A stretch of DNA of 64,000 bases from Hermatobates lingyangjiaoensis (GCA_026182355.1 JAPFBL010000036.1:992001-1056000); one strand, 5' to 3'; positions 10,887 through 22,481 are shown, counted from the stretch's first letter. Numbers and translations are program-made. The notes: generated by a model not told the origin, from the letters alone.

Positions 10887-13800
10887 CTTATACTAAAAAA
10901 TGTCTATTTATGGAGACTATTTCGTTAACTTTTTTTACCTTACAATGTAAATACCACATAATAACTGATTTCACTACCTTAGAATTGATTAACTTTATTT
11001 TTATAAATGTATGTTGTAAAATATAATCATTCAATTTATACATTAAATTTTAATGTCCTAAACTTATGTAGGTTAGTTTACATGAACATACATTAGAAAT
11101 TTGGAATGGTTTACATTCAATTTTACTATATTTAATTAAACGTACCATCGAATTAATTGCTAATCAATTCATTAAATTGATTTATTATGACTTGACTAAT
11201 TCTATTTTGCCAATTATGATGAAGTTTAATCAATAGTCCCAGCTTTTTAAACTTTCTGAATTGTTTGAATTCCACCAATCCATGCTAATTCTAATCAACT
11301 TGGTTTTAATGACTGTCTTCATTCCCAAACTCTTAAACCGACTTTCGGTTCTAACACTAATGCTACTTTATATGCCTTAGAGGAAGAGTATATTACTCTC
11401 CTCGGAGTGCAATCCACTCCTCTGATAGAGGCACAAGGTAGAGGACTACGGGTATATTAATTAAAAACTGAATCCATTCAATGTCATCAGAAAAGTAACT
11501 AGAAAGAACTTATCGAACTAAACTTCTTAAAACAGCTTTTTTTTATATATGGAATTATTTTTCATTGCACATCATATTAGCTATTTTATGAATGTTAATG
11601 AGGAACTAAAATTTCCTAATAATAAATTTTACAATCGTTTTATTACCCAATTGGCTTTTTATCAGCTTAATGCACACTTCTTCTCCCCTCTATACTAAAT
11701 AGTTGCTATATACTAAATCATGAGTAATATAATTGCTTAATAAGGACACTTATTTCAAAGAATACCCAAGTCTACTGGGTTAGGCGCCACCCCCGTCTCA
11801 AGGTTAATACCAAATGACAGAAAATGCGCATCTATGGAGCAAATCTTCTCTTTTGTTAGTACTGGCAGTTCTTTAAGAACTTCAATTCTTATCTGAGATA
11901 TTCAGTAATCTAATTGTCTCTTCTGTTGCCAAGACCTACGGAGAAGAACTGAAACAATGACTAAAGAAATTACAGAGATCCGCAATAGATATCCATACAC
12001 CTCTTACTGGAAAGGAATGTGCTTTATAGGTCTGGAATGGTAGTGACAGAACACCCCAGTTTATTTTAAGAAATATCAGAATTGTTCTTAAATTGCTATT
12101 TTTTGGACTATTTATTCAAAAAAGTGTCAGGTTTGAATAAATTTAGATTTACTGGCATACAGTAAGTATGCCAAAGTCTAGCCAAAGTCTACTTTGGCTG
12201 GTGCATCAGCTATGAGATGTTTGGAGATTAAACCCGAAATAAAACGACATGAATCATTCCGGCTAGTAATAAAAAGGAATAAATAGCCATAATGATTAAT
12301 GTATTGTTTAAACGTGGACTGTAATGAAAAATATACCTCCATGAATTTTGAATGTTCATTAACAGTAGAACACGACAACTATATGTTTTTCTATGTAAAA
12401 TCAGCCAAACTAATATTCACCTGAATATATCAAGCCAACAATTAAAACATGTTGTAACTTCTTCTCTGTATTAAAAATTAATAAGAAAATCAAAAACCAC
12501 TTGTGGGAGGAATTTGTTGATTTTTGACAAGGTATATAAACGAAAAGGAGATTAGCTTAAATGCTTTTATTATTGGATGTAACTCTATAAATATAATATA
12601 TATCTTTTGTTTTTTATTTTTTCAATTAATTCTAAGTAATTATCCAGGACTTATGTGTCAAGAGTGTACAGTGGAAGTGGCAGTATTTTAAACCCATTAA
12701 ATATTAAATAACGTTTATGGAAGTCATTCTCACAACGATACCAGTGGAAGTAAGCACCTATTTATATGGATTGCTCAAGTCCAAATCCATATCAAAACTA
12801 AATTCGAAATATTTTATACTCCAATTTTTTATCGTCTGAATTAAATTGTTATTCTGTTGCTATTAAATATGTAGAAACTGTCGAGTCATTTGTTGTTTGA
12901 GTTTTATTGTATTTTCTGATTTCCCATTTAGTTGATTACTAAATCTATAGACAGTTTTTCTCAGATCTGTAGCAAATACCCTTTACGTTTCGTCGATTCT
13001 ATACCCGTGTAATTTACTTTTGATCTAACAATATAATCGGATACAAACATGAGCCCGTATTTTTTTAGATGATTTAGTTTTCTAGGGAACAGAAATTATT
13101 TCCTGTGTTATCAGTGTTGGTTCCCCTAATTTCCATGTATCTATTGTTAATGTTTGTGAGATATGGGCTTTAGAGGTCTTTATGTCACCTCACTGCCTAT
13201 AACAGATGCTCTGGTAACAATGGCACAGTCACTGCCATCCATGTAGATTAGATCATAGTCTTGGTGACTGTTATATCTTTGAATGTTCAAGTTTGTCAGA
13301 CCATGGAGACATGAATAACATCAAGCAATTTACTCATTCATTAGCATTTTGTGTTTTGTTGATATTGTAGTAGCTATGGGGTTTAACCCAGGCACGTCAC
13401 TTTGGATAAGAGTCGCTACGGTGAAGCATTGATTTTCTCGGAAGTTTCCTCAATAAGTAACACTATACTTTGCCCTGTTCCTGTCAGTAAGAAATGTTAC
13501 ATAAGTAATTATTTCATAACAATACTACAATATTGGGTGTTGATCATTTATCCAAAAGCTGTCCTATCGCAAATTAAATATTAATATCATTAGTTATGCA
13601 ATCCGTAATTGTGTGGTATTTACCTCAGAAATATTAATATGTTGTAAAAACACAGAAAATCTAATATTTCTTGAAAATGTTAATGCAGTAAAGAACAGTA
13701 CTTATGTTACAATAGTAAGTTGCGGTATTTATAATATTAACAATTTAAGTTTGTGATATTATGGAGCATAATATGCTAAGTTGTATATAATGGATCATTG

Positions 13801-13998
13801 ACCCTTGCGCCATAGGTACGTCTTCCATATTCACCATATTTCGTCACTGCTGAAGTTTCTATTAGTGTAAACCAAAATGAAATAATTCATTTTTTGTATA
13901 TTACTACATGGTGGCTCTGTCATTTACTTGTTACTCAAGTTAATGTCTTTGTAACTAAGAAGCCCATTTCAAAGTATGTTTGATTAATGTAATGATAT
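10887..13998. other. Intergenic or intronic DNA, no gene recognised
   Basis: Mixed-complexity DNA. Short frames (12178-12378, 13402-13584) show no domain motif, and no exon matching an ankyrin repeat was found. Confidence 0.35.
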
Positions 13999-14152
13999 CG
14001 TTGCTTCAATAAAATATTCGTAGTTTTCTCAAGTCAAAGTTCTGTGATGGTTGGTTAAGTGAACATACTCAAAACGTTGCTTCAATAAAATATTTGTAGA
14101 TTTCTCAAGTCAAAGTTTTGTGATGGGTGGTTAAGTGAACATACTCAATACG
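13999..14152 (+). repeat. Tandem duplication, two 76-bp units
   Basis: Units beginning cgttgcttcaataaaatatt at 13999 and 14075 are about 93% identical and lie head to tail, 400 bp upstream of the first recognised exon. Confidence 0.9.
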
Positions 14153-14551
14153 TTTTTACAAATATGATATGTTAAAATTTATAAAAAAAATTATGATTAT
14201 TTTACGAACTTAAAATTATTCTTTGTTAAGAGCTATTTAGAAATCTTAGCAAAATACATAGAACCAAGTTGAGTTGTAAGATCAAAAAAAATGTTTGAAC
14301 AACTGCGTTAGATGGTAATTTCGTATTGATCTTATCTAATTGCCTCTTCTACTTTTGATCTCGCTTCGCAGGAGCATCTTTACAGCTCCATCCGTAGTCA
14401 TGCTGACTTGTTTTCGTTCAGTGGAAACCATTCCTCTTCAATTTACATTTAAAAAATCAATCTTCCAACACTTATTTTAGAATCTGTGAAGACTGCATTT
14501 TATTTAAGAATATACAAGAAAATATAAAAGAAATGTTCGTTAATATTTCAG

Positions 14552-14650
14552 AGCCTTCAATCTCCAATGCACATGGCAGCAGAAAAGGGATACACTGAGA
14601 TCTGCCACTTGCTACTTTCAGCTGGAGCTAACACAGAGCAAAAAGAACAG
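14552..14650 (+). CDS. ANKDD1-like: ANKDD1-like gene, ankyrin-repeat exon
   Basis: A 99-bp exon in phase 0/0 encoding exactly one 33-residue ankyrin repeat. It starts SLQSPMHMAAEKGYTEICH and ends in LLLSAGANTEQKEQ. The repeat shows the usual PLH-type turn (here PMH), AA, a G-T/Y-E helix and LLL-x2-GA. The acceptor is ttcag|AGC at 14551/14552 and the donor is CAG|GTAA at 14650/14651. The next exon continues in frame with the start of another repeat. One exon per repeat is common in such genes. Upstream repeats expected for the family are not in this window. A Helitron begins four bases into the following intron. Confidence 0.9.
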
Positions 14651-14654
14651 GTAA

Positions 14655-16013
14655 TCTTTATAAATAAAATAATGATTTTGTCTGTACATTGCTTAGAACT
14701 GACTCATTTCAAGTTTTCTTTACGTTTCATACATTGGAGAAACCGAATCCACCCTTAGAAAAATTTCTGTCGGTTTGTCGGTTTGTCGGTTTGTCCGCAA
14801 AACTTTGTCACAGGTAAACTCAGCTACCATAAGACATATAAAGCTGAAACTTTTACAGTAGATTTGTGTAGGTCTAACTTAAAATATAGGCTATAAATTG
14901 ATTGGAAATTCAACGTAGAAGTGAAGTTATGGACGTTTAACGCAAAAATGTTTGTCACAAGTAAACTCAGCCACCATAAGACATAGCGAGCTGAAACATT
15001 GACACTGGATTTGTGTGTGCCTAACTTAAAATATGGGCTCTAAATAGATTATTAATTCAGTACAGAAGAGAAGTTATGGGGCTTTTAGCTGTATTTTCCT
15101 AACTTCACAGACAAGTTTGTTTTGAAAATACACAGGTGTGGCAAGTAGGTATTGTTAGTTGATTTTAATTTCAATTGAGCACATGAATATATTGCGTATT
15201 TGACATCATTGAAATGGTGTTTCACAGAGTTAAGGATGTACTATCTATTGAGAATACATGTTTTGTAAACGAGCAATTCTCAGCCCTTAATATGAACAGG
15301 CATGAGAAATCAACAAACAAGTTCTTACGCTATATGAAGCCGAGGAAAGAACTTACAAGTCAGTAAAGAGATTGGATTAGTGATGAAGAAGCAGTTCATT
15401 ATCTAATTGAATTTCTTGACTCTGAATTTATTTCTCCTGGACTGCCTGCTCATGAGTAAAAACTTAAAGTAGGAGCACCAATGATGCTGCAATTTATAGC
15501 AGTAACAAATTTCATGTTACGAAACATGAGTGACCCAAAAACTGTGCAACGGGACACGACTCTGAGTTCGTGCTCTACACAGATATGCCATAGAGGCGGA
15601 CATAATGACTGGATGTGGTATTGGGGAGTCTTCCGAACCACTGTCTGTTTCCATTCAAATGATTGCAAGGTCCCCTCAGAGTCTATTTCGCAATGACGTT
15701 AACTAAGTCGCAAAGGGAGACTTTATCTAACGCAGGAATTCAAGTTAGCGAAACCAAGTTTTTCTCACATGGTCAACTGTTGTTTACTTGCTCAATAGTC
15801 AGAGGTGTCAACTGATTGTTCTTCCATGAACCTGAAGGACAGACAGCTAATGTAGTGTATACAGAGGCATTTGTTTAACACTGTACTAATAATGGTGTTT
15901 TCTACTATTCTATAATTTCTAATTATAGTATTAGTATAATACTATAATTGATATGTTGGAATACCAAGTATAATAGAATTTTTGATTCCGTCAAAGACGG
16001 GTACGTTTGCTAG
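14655..16013 (+). mobile_element. Helitron remnant, family 1, copy 1
   Basis: Begins TCTTTATAAATAAAATAATG after an A and ends in TTTGCTAG before a T, as expected for Helitron insertion between A and T. A 3' subterminal hairpin CCGTC-AAA-GACGG (about 15988-16000) precedes the end. The interior holds a decayed C-terminus of a PIF1-like Helitron helicase: frames near 15430-15870 read KLKVGAP, KLCNGTRL, EADIMTGCGIGES and later PEGQTANVVYTEAF. This copy lacks about 35 bp just after IGES that copy 3 (22482-23893) keeps. A (TTTGTCGG)n-like short repeat lies near 14770-14800. Confidence 0.85.
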
Positions 16014-16680
16014 TTATTTAATAAGAGAACCCCTTAGTTGTTTTTTTTGATTAGTGATTTATCATGGTACTAGCATAAAAGGTCCACTTTTATACCTCCA
16101 GGGTGTATCCTGGAGAATTTGTTCCTATTCTCTGCTAGAGCTTGTACTCTCGGGATGTGGTGAAAGAGCTTTCACGAAAAAATAGCTTCAGTCTGTTTTG
16201 ACATTATGTAGTGGTATGGACATCATAGGGCTTCTGTTGGTCAACGTAACAACATTCGTCTATATTACCTATCTACGCTAACTCCCATAGTCTCAGTTTT
16301 CATAACCGTTTCTTAATTTAAATTCCGAAGTAGACTATACCAATACTCGAGTTGTTTAAGAACTCTTAATGAAACATATATGTTTTCTTTCGCTAGATTG
16401 CCTCCTTGGCTCAACATCTATCATTAATTTATGTTTAAAACGATAATATTTTTATTCTTAATTATATTATTATTATTATTATTATTATTGATTGTTGTTG
16501 ATCGATTGATTAACCAATTATTTAATTATTGTTAAAGTATTAATAATTTTTGCTCATTTTTTATTATTACTTTTTTATTAGAATTAATTTAATTTATCCT
16601 GTTTTTCATTAGTTCATTATTTCTTGTTTTTCCCTTTCCCCTCACTTTCTTGTTCTCACTTGGTGATGGTTGTTGTATCA
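16014..16680. other. AT-rich intron sequence
   Basis: Intron 1 sequence with an (ATT)n tract at about 16465-16490. No gene seen. Confidence 0.4.
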
Positions 16681-16815
16681 GTGATAGTATAGCGGTCATC
16701 AGATGTGACTTCAGTCACCTCCCTGTCTCCCTACAGGACTCTTCGCCTCCGGATGACGTCAATTGTTGAAATATAGAACTGTGTTATGCCAGTGTTTATT
16801 TTTGTGTTACTTTCG
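16681..16815 (+). repeat. Degenerate Penelope-type hammerhead-like motif
   Basis: CGGATGA (16750-16756, expected CTGATGA), an extra C, a weak stem and GAAATATAGAAC (GAAA at 16768-16771). The layout, including 'ggactcttcgcctcc' before the core, matches the copy at 4010-4070. No large enclosing hairpin is kept. Confidence 0.5.
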
Positions 16816-16944
16816 TTATAATTATATATAAATATCAACCTAAAAACCAGAAATCAGAAAATCTGGTCAATATGAGGCACCTATATAATGTATAGTTCTA
16901 ACACTAATGTATGCAAATTTTTCAAATGTTTACAACTTTATGAA

Positions 16945-16950
<6 letters not shown>

Positions 16951-16975
<25 letters not shown>

Positions 16976-17225
16976 CAAAATTGTCACAAGAACACGTGAC
17001 ATAAATATTCAGGTAACACACCACAAATGATTAAATAAATCATTAAATTAATCAAGCCAAATAGTTAAACAAATCAAGACTATTTCTAATGTAATAGGGA
17101 AAAATATTGTCAATGATTGTCACTTTGCCACTTGCTCTCTGACGACGTGAAAACGAAAGGCCTCAGAGCGATTATCTTCAATCATTTGTGGTGAGTTACC
17201 TGAATATATATAACAATGATTAAAC
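16951..17225 (+). repeat. (TA)n-flanked hairpin with a near-complete hammerhead core
   Basis: Arms 17005-17032 and 17180-17207 (28 nt) are complementary at 27 positions. Inside is CTGACGA (17139-17145), an extra C, stem II GT/AC with a GAAA loop, GAAA (17155-17158), the palindromic stem III AGGCCT, cleavage-site C (17164) and stem I of five perfect pairs: GCTCT (17134-17138) with AGAGC (17165-17169). A (TA)n tract precedes it (about 16950-16974). This is the best-formed type I hammerhead in the window apart from the extra base. Confidence 0.75.
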
Positions 17226-17312
17226 CACAATATAAAATGGAAAAAAGAGACCAAGATCTTTCATATTGTGGTTTGATCATTGATTGTTATTTCATGTTTA
17301 TGTGAAATCTTG
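17215..17312. repeat. Foldback repeat ending at a (TA)n tract
   Basis: Arms 17215-17233 and 17263-17281 are reverse complements at 18 of 19 positions. The right part, 'gtggtttgatcattgattg' onward, belongs to the family at 39370-39425 and 54260-54312. Confidence 0.7.
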
Positions 17313-17346
<34 letters not shown>

Positions 17347-17355
17347 ATATATATA

Positions 17356-17506
17356 TTTCACGATGAATCAAAGTAAAGGAGACCAACCATCGCTTCACAA
17401 GTGCGCTTGGTGTCCCTATCTCAACTCTCCTGATGACGGTTCAACCGAAGATTTGAGACAGTAAGTTATTTGTTCCTTAGTTTTGTGTTTGTGATTCATC
17501 GTGAAA
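17356..17506 (+). repeat. Hairpin with hammerhead-like core
   Basis: Outer arms 17356-17370 and 17492-17506 are perfect 15-nt complements. The core is CTGATGA (17430-17436), an extra C, stem II GGTT/AACC and GAAG (17447-17450; GAAA expected). Stem I can form from TCTC before the core and GAGA after it. The unit lies between two (TA)n tracts (about 17313-17355 and 17543-17570). Confidence 0.65.
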
Positions 17507-17542
17507 TGTTTGTTGTCTTTTTGGATCGTTTTCCTGTTTGCA

Positions 17543-17760
17543 ATATATATATATATATATATATATATATTCGCGCTCGCGAATCGCGCTCCGTTCTTCG
17601 ACGTGGGAAAATCTCTCTCACTTCGTCCTCTCTTCTAGTCTACTTCTGATGACGAACAACAGTTCGAAATATTGAATTCTGTAAGTGTTCTTTTTATTTT
17701 TTTTTCTGTATCGTGCTTTGTGTAATTTAAAGTTATATATATATATATATATATATATAC
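17543..17760 (+). repeat. Hammerhead-like core between (TA)n tracts
   Basis: CTGATGA (17646-17652), an extra C, stem II GAAC/GTTC with loop AACA, and GAAATATTGAA (GAAA at 17666-17669). (TA)n tracts bound both sides (17543-17570 and about 17734-17760). Same subfamily as the 4036 and 53983 copies. Confidence 0.6.
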
Positions 17761-18610
17761 ACTTACTTGCATTTATTTTTTAATGAGAGTGATATACATA
17801 CATATATACCATGCAATTTTTATAAAATACGACTAACTTAAAACGTGTTACTGTCAATAACAAGTAAAGATAAGTGGGGATATATTCCTACTTGTTCTGA
17901 ACAGTTCATACGGCATATGTTTATACAAAGATAACATATTTTAATTATCAGTATTTCATGAAATCCCGTTAGTGTAAAAAATCATCAATAAGCAATATTG
18001 AGGAAGTTTCTATACTGAGCACTTAGGTATTGGAGTCTTTAAGCAGAGTTGACTGTTCCACTCTATTATTAATACATTGAACTGTAGATCGCTCTCGCCT
18101 ATATTAAGCCATTAATAGTTCTAGTTATTTTCTGAAGTTCTAAACTCCAAGTATATAAATAAGTTACCCTTTCCAATTTAGTTAAGCCTCCACTTAAGTT
18201 TCCTTTTAATATTACTTTCTTTAGTAATGAATAAAACATAGTTGTATGGAATATCAACTTTTACGAACACGAACTAAGATAACATAATTTTAGGCTTACT
18301 TTCTAATTGAAATGGCCTTAAATTCCTTATTACTCTTAAATTGACTATTTTTGATCCCAACTTTAGTCTTTTGATTTATCCAATATTTATAAACATCATA
18401 ATAGGTATTATATATTGTAGTTTAATTTCTCAACTTTTCACTCCTTAGAAGAATGTTTGCTTATTATTATTTAATGAATTATTAATGATTAAAATAACAC
18501 TTCTCACGAAATAATTCATGAAATTAAAAGCCAATATGTAAATGCTGATACTAAATACTTATACCTAAAGTATTAAATACTCTGCGTTACTAATAAATAT
18601 TTATTGACAG
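17761..18610. other. Intron 1, AT-rich, no feature seen
   Basis: No recognisable repeat or exon apart from the acceptor side of exon 18611. Confidence 0.4.
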
Positions 18611-18706
18611 GAAGGGAGAACACCTCTCTACATTGCGGCCCGAGGAAGCTTTACGGCCATAGTTGATATGATCATAAAGACTGCAAGACTGGACTACTTA
18701 GAATCT
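18611..18706 (+). CDS. ANKDD1-like: ANKDD1-like gene, second ankyrin-repeat exon
   Basis: A 96-bp exon in phase 0/0 encoding 32 residues, EGRTPLYIAARGSFTAIVDM then IIKTARLDYLES. GRTPLYIAA is a textbook ankyrin-repeat start, completed after the preceding exon's KEQ. The acceptor is tgacag|GAA and the donor is TCT|GTAAGT, both strong. This is the last ankyrin repeat, because the next exon in phase opens directly into the linker and death domain. ANKDD1 proteins combine ankyrin repeats with a C-terminal death domain; their cellular role is poorly defined. Confidence 0.93.
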
Positions 18707-18816
18707 GTAAGTATTATCTCAATAAACAAGCATTGTTTTTAAATATTTGTTTTCAATACATTATTATTACTCGTACATATTGTCAGAAATTATTATTATT
18801 ATTATATACAATATTA

Positions 18817-19285
18817 TTATTGAAAATGACACCAAACTTAACCGATAGTTGTATATTAACAAGCTTCTCAATTTTCCTAAATAACATTCTGGTTATTTCA
18901 TCTAGACAGTAATGTATATTTCCTGTAGCCGACATGTTTCGAATGATCAACCTTCATCTTCGGGACGTAAATAACTTCTTTATTGAATTTTCTATTTCAT
19001 ACAAGTAAAGTGAAGGCAGTGATGGTTGTTTTTTCCTGAATTTGAAATCGATCTTAATGAAAATCAACTCCTGCTGTTTCTTCAAGATCAAGTTCAAATT
19101 CAAGAAATACAACATTCACTGCCTTCACTTTGCTTGGATAAACTAAGAAATTCAACAAAGAAGTTATTCGTGTCCCGAAGATGAATGTTGATCATTCAAA
19201 TCATTTCGACTATAGTAAATATACTTTAATGTTTAGACGAAATAATGAAAGTGTTATTTAAGAAAATTAATTGACACTCATACCT
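18817..19285. repeat. Inverted pair of Penelope-type terminal repeats
   Basis: A left copy on the minus strand (about 18817-19026) and a right copy on the plus strand (about 19117-19285) face each other around a short spacer. The left core reads, on minus, CCGAAGA (18957-18963), stem II, GAAA (18937-18940), palindromic stem III ACATGT and cleavage-site C, with GTC/GGC pairing for stem I. The right core is CCGAAGA (19175-19181) followed by CAAA in place of GAAA. Both are homologous to 1016-1226. Confidence 0.65.
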
Positions 19286-19340
19286 CATACATCTTCTTCA
19301 TAACGTAAACTGTTTTCAAACTTATCTATTACCAAGAGCA

Positions 19341-19342
<2 letters not shown>

Positions 19343-19404
<62 letters not shown>
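19343..19404. repeat. (TA)n microsatellite
   Basis: About 60 bp of nearly uninterrupted TA, next to the Penelope-like GIY-YIG remnant. Confidence 0.95.
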
Positions 19405-19523
19405 TTTTGCATGGAGACGTTCTTCTTGATTTCTTCGGAGACATTGATAGAAGAAGCATTAAACACCGCATGCGATTGGTTGACTATACTAGACAGCCCA
19501 ACCAGTCACCCGGCCTCTCTTGG

Positions 19524-19810
19524 CTACTCAGCCGATTGGTCATCACTATTCACAGGGGCATCGAATTCGCTTATATCGATTACTAATTTGTAGGAGCTAT
19601 CAAAGTTTCTGCAGCTAGGTATAACATTCATATCACTTATTTGTGAATTTAGAACAGGATTCAAATCTTTAATATAGAGAGCTTCAATTATTTTTAATCT
19701 ATTACTGTCACTGTTCATCTGCAGTGTTAATAGTTGTTAATTCTTCTAAGATCTTACGTGTTAAAGCCATACCATGGGCTTCTCTTGCATGGTTCTTGGT
19801 ATGGTTCTTA

Positions 19811-19815
<5 letters not shown>
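19524..19815 (-). pseudogene. Penelope-like element GIY-YIG domain remnant
   Basis: On the minus strand a frame from about 19815 reads NHTKNHAREAHGMALTRKIL. After a frameshift near 19715 it continues in the frame ending at 19524 with DSNRLKIIEALYIKDLNPVL and NSQISDMNVIPSC. The order HA-R-E-HG, then N-R-IEAL-I-K-L-P-LN, is that of the C-terminal half of the GIY-YIG endonuclease domain in Penelope-like retroelements, with the helix holding the catalytic glutamate. The GIY and YIG strands themselves are not visible. (TA)n tracts lie at both ends (19343 and about 19816). It is broken and partial. Confidence 0.7.
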
Positions 19816-19847
<32 letters not shown>

Positions 19848-20360
19848 CACATTTTTTAAATATTTGCTTGCTCCATTATAAATTAAAAGAGATATCAATT
19901 TGATGAAAGAAACATCATCAAAGTAGATGGTTTCATAAAAGAACACAATTAGATCAGAAAAAGAAAAATTAATGAACAGTTCATTCCTGTTAATATGAAG
20001 AAGCGTCTTCATTATTATGTGGCTCCCAGAGTTTAGAACTGACAAGGTGCTGACTCATTAAAGGTAGATTTAGAAATTTATAAACACAAAAGATGGAACT
20101 ATTCTCTCTTTAAGTAGTATATGAGACATTTTTCCTCAGCATGTCAGGTAATGACTGAGTAAATGAAATGATATGTCTTAATATTCATGGAACGGACATT
20201 AATTTATATATAGTAAACAATAAAACCATGTTTAAGTTATCAATGTAGGGTTAAGTTACTTAAAAATTTAAGTAAATATCTTGTAAAAATTAAATGATTT
20301 TTTTTACATTTCAAGGCACATACAAACATAGCCAGCTGTATAAACCTTTTTTATAGGTTA
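19816..20360. other. Intron 2, AT-rich, no feature seen
   Basis: Starts with a (TA)n tract (about 19816-19844). No coding or transposon signal recognised in the remainder. Confidence 0.4.
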
Positions 20361-20694
20361 CTAGCAAACGTACCCATCTTTGACGGAATCAAAAATGCTA
20401 TTATACTTGGTATTCCAAAATATCAATTATATTATTATACTAATACTACAATTAGAAGTTATAGAATAGTAGAAAATACCATTATTAGTACAGTGCTAAA
20501 CAATGCCTCTGTATACAAAGATTAGATTTTAAGTTAGACATATACAAATCTACAATCAATGTTTCAGATTTATATATCTTATGGTGGCAATATTTTGTGG
20601 ACAAACCGACAGACAGAAATTATTTTAAGGGTACATGTGGCTACTCTGAAGTATGAAACGTAAAGAAAACTTGAAATGAGTTAGTTCTAATTAA
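20361..20694 (-). mobile_element. Helitron family 1, internally deleted copy
   Basis: The minus-strand 3' end is intact: ACTAGCAAACG marks CTAG before T, with the subterminal hairpin just inside. Only the two ends of the family survive. The helicase remnant is deleted between about 20520 and 20530, and the 5' terminus is lost near 20694. Confidence 0.8.
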
Positions 20695-20704
20695 CGTGCT
20701 CCCA

Positions 20705-21090
20705 GTCAAAAGCTAGCACGCAAGCCACTGGGCTACTCTGGTTCCATACCTTACTTTATTACCAGTGTTTATATTACGCAAGTATTAAATTAAAAAAAAA
20801 TATTTTTGTTGTATTTATTTATAATACATTTGCACTACTGTCATCGGCGAGCAAGCAAGCTACTGGCTACCCTGGCTAGATCCCTTTACTTTATTACCAA
20901 TTTTATATTATCCACATTTTAAATTCAAAAAAATATTTGTTTGTTACATTTATTTATAATACATTTGCACTACTGTCATCGGCGATCACGCAAGCCACTG
21001 GGCTACTCTGGTCCCATACCTTATATTATTACCAGTGTATTTATTAAGCAAATATTAAATTAAAAAAAAAGTTTACAGTTATATATAATA
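20705..21090 (-). repeat. Tandem array of three ~134-bp tRNA-like units
   Basis: Three units start near 20716, 20850 and 20985. On the minus strand each contains CCAGAGTAGCCCAGTGGCTT or a variant. Its TAGCCCAGTGG resembles a tRNA/SINE box A (TRGCNNAGTGG). Each unit then has an AT-rich body with 'gcactactgtcatcggcga'. No clear box B was found. The array sits exactly between two Helitron ends. Confidence 0.65.
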
Positions 21091-21091
21091 C

Positions 21092-22449
21092 ATAGCAAAC
21101 GTACCCGTCTTTGACGGAATAAGAAGTTCCGTCATTTTTGGTATTCCAAAATGTCATTAGAAATTATAGAACAATAGAAAATACCATTATTACTACAGTG
21201 TTAAACGAATGCCTCTAAATACACTACATTAGCTGTCTGTCCTTCAGGTTCATGGTAGAAGAAAGAGTTGAAACCTCTGACCCTTGAGCAAGTAAACTAC
21301 ATTTGACCATGTGAGAAAAACTTGGTTTCGCTACCTTGTATTCCTGCGTTAGATGAAGTCTCCCTTTGCGACTTAGTTAACGTCATTGCGAAATAGACTC
21401 TGACCGGACTTTGCAATCATTTCAACGTAAACAGACAGTGGCTCGGAATCAATGGTATGTGTGGTATACACACAGACTCCCCAATACCACATCCAGTCTT
21501 TATGTCCGCCTCTGTGGCATATCTGTGTAGAGCACGAACTCAGAGTCGTGTCCCGTTGCACAGTTTTGGGGCACTCATGTTTCGTAACATGAAATTTGTT
21601 ACTGCTACTAAATTGCAGCATGATTGATTCTCCTACTTTAAGTTTTTACTCATGAGCAGGCAGTCCAGGAGAAATAAATTCAGAGTCAAGAAATTCAATT
21701 AGGTAATGAACTGCTTCTTCATCACTAATCCAATCTCTTTACTGACTTGTAAGTTCTTTCCTCGGTATGATATAGCGTAAGAACTTATTTGTTGATTTTT
21801 CCTGCCTGTCCGTATTAAGAGTTGAGAATTGCTCGTTTACAAAACTATTTATTCGTAATAGATAGTACATTCTCAACTCTGGGAAACACTTTTTCAAAGA
21901 TGTCAAATACGCAATATATTCATATGCTCCAATGAAATTAAAATCAACCTACTTGCTTCACCTGTGTATTTTCAAAACAAACTTGTCTGTGAAGTTAGGA
22001 AAATACGCTTAAAGCCCTATAACTTCGTTTCTGTACTTAATTATGAATCTATTTAGAGACCATATTTTAAGTTAGGCATACACAAATCCAGTGTCAAAGT
22101 TTCAGTTCGCCATGTCTTATGGTGGCTGAGTTTACTTGTGACAAACGTTTTTGCTTTAAACGTCAATAACTTCACTTCTACGTTGAATTTCCAAAAAATT
22201 CAGAGCCTATATTTTAAGTTAGACCTACCCAAATCTACTGTAAAAGTTTCAGCTTTATATGTCTTATGGTAGCTGAGTTTACTTGTGACAAAGTTTTGCG
22301 GACAAACAGACAAACCGACAAACCGACAAACCGACAGAAATTTTTCTAAGGGTGGATTCGGTTTCTCCAATGTATGAAACGTAAAGAAAACTTGAATTGA
22401 GTCAGTTCTAAGCAATGTACAGACAAAATCATTATTTTATTTATATAGA
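21092..22449 (-). mobile_element. Helitron remnant, family 1, copy 2 (minus)
   Basis: Minus-strand counterpart of the copies at 14655 and 22482. The 5' end TCTATATAAATAAAATAATG is at 22449 after an A, and the 3' end with its CCGTC/GACGG hairpin is near 21092-21125. The terminal CTAG has become CTAT. The decayed helicase C-terminus (KLCNGTRL-like, about 21530-21570 on minus) is recognisable. It lies 5'-end to 5'-end with copy 3, only 32 bp apart. Confidence 0.85.
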
Positions 22450-22481
22450 TTTTTTAAATTTTTTCAGGAGAAAACATTTAA

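Noticed and set aside
15450..15696. Open frames repeated at 15.5, 21.4 and 23.4 kb (starting MMLQFIAVTN, MQSFEWKQTV)
   Set aside because: They are off-frame readings of the decayed Helitron helicase tail; the true frame reads KLCNGTRL and is broken.
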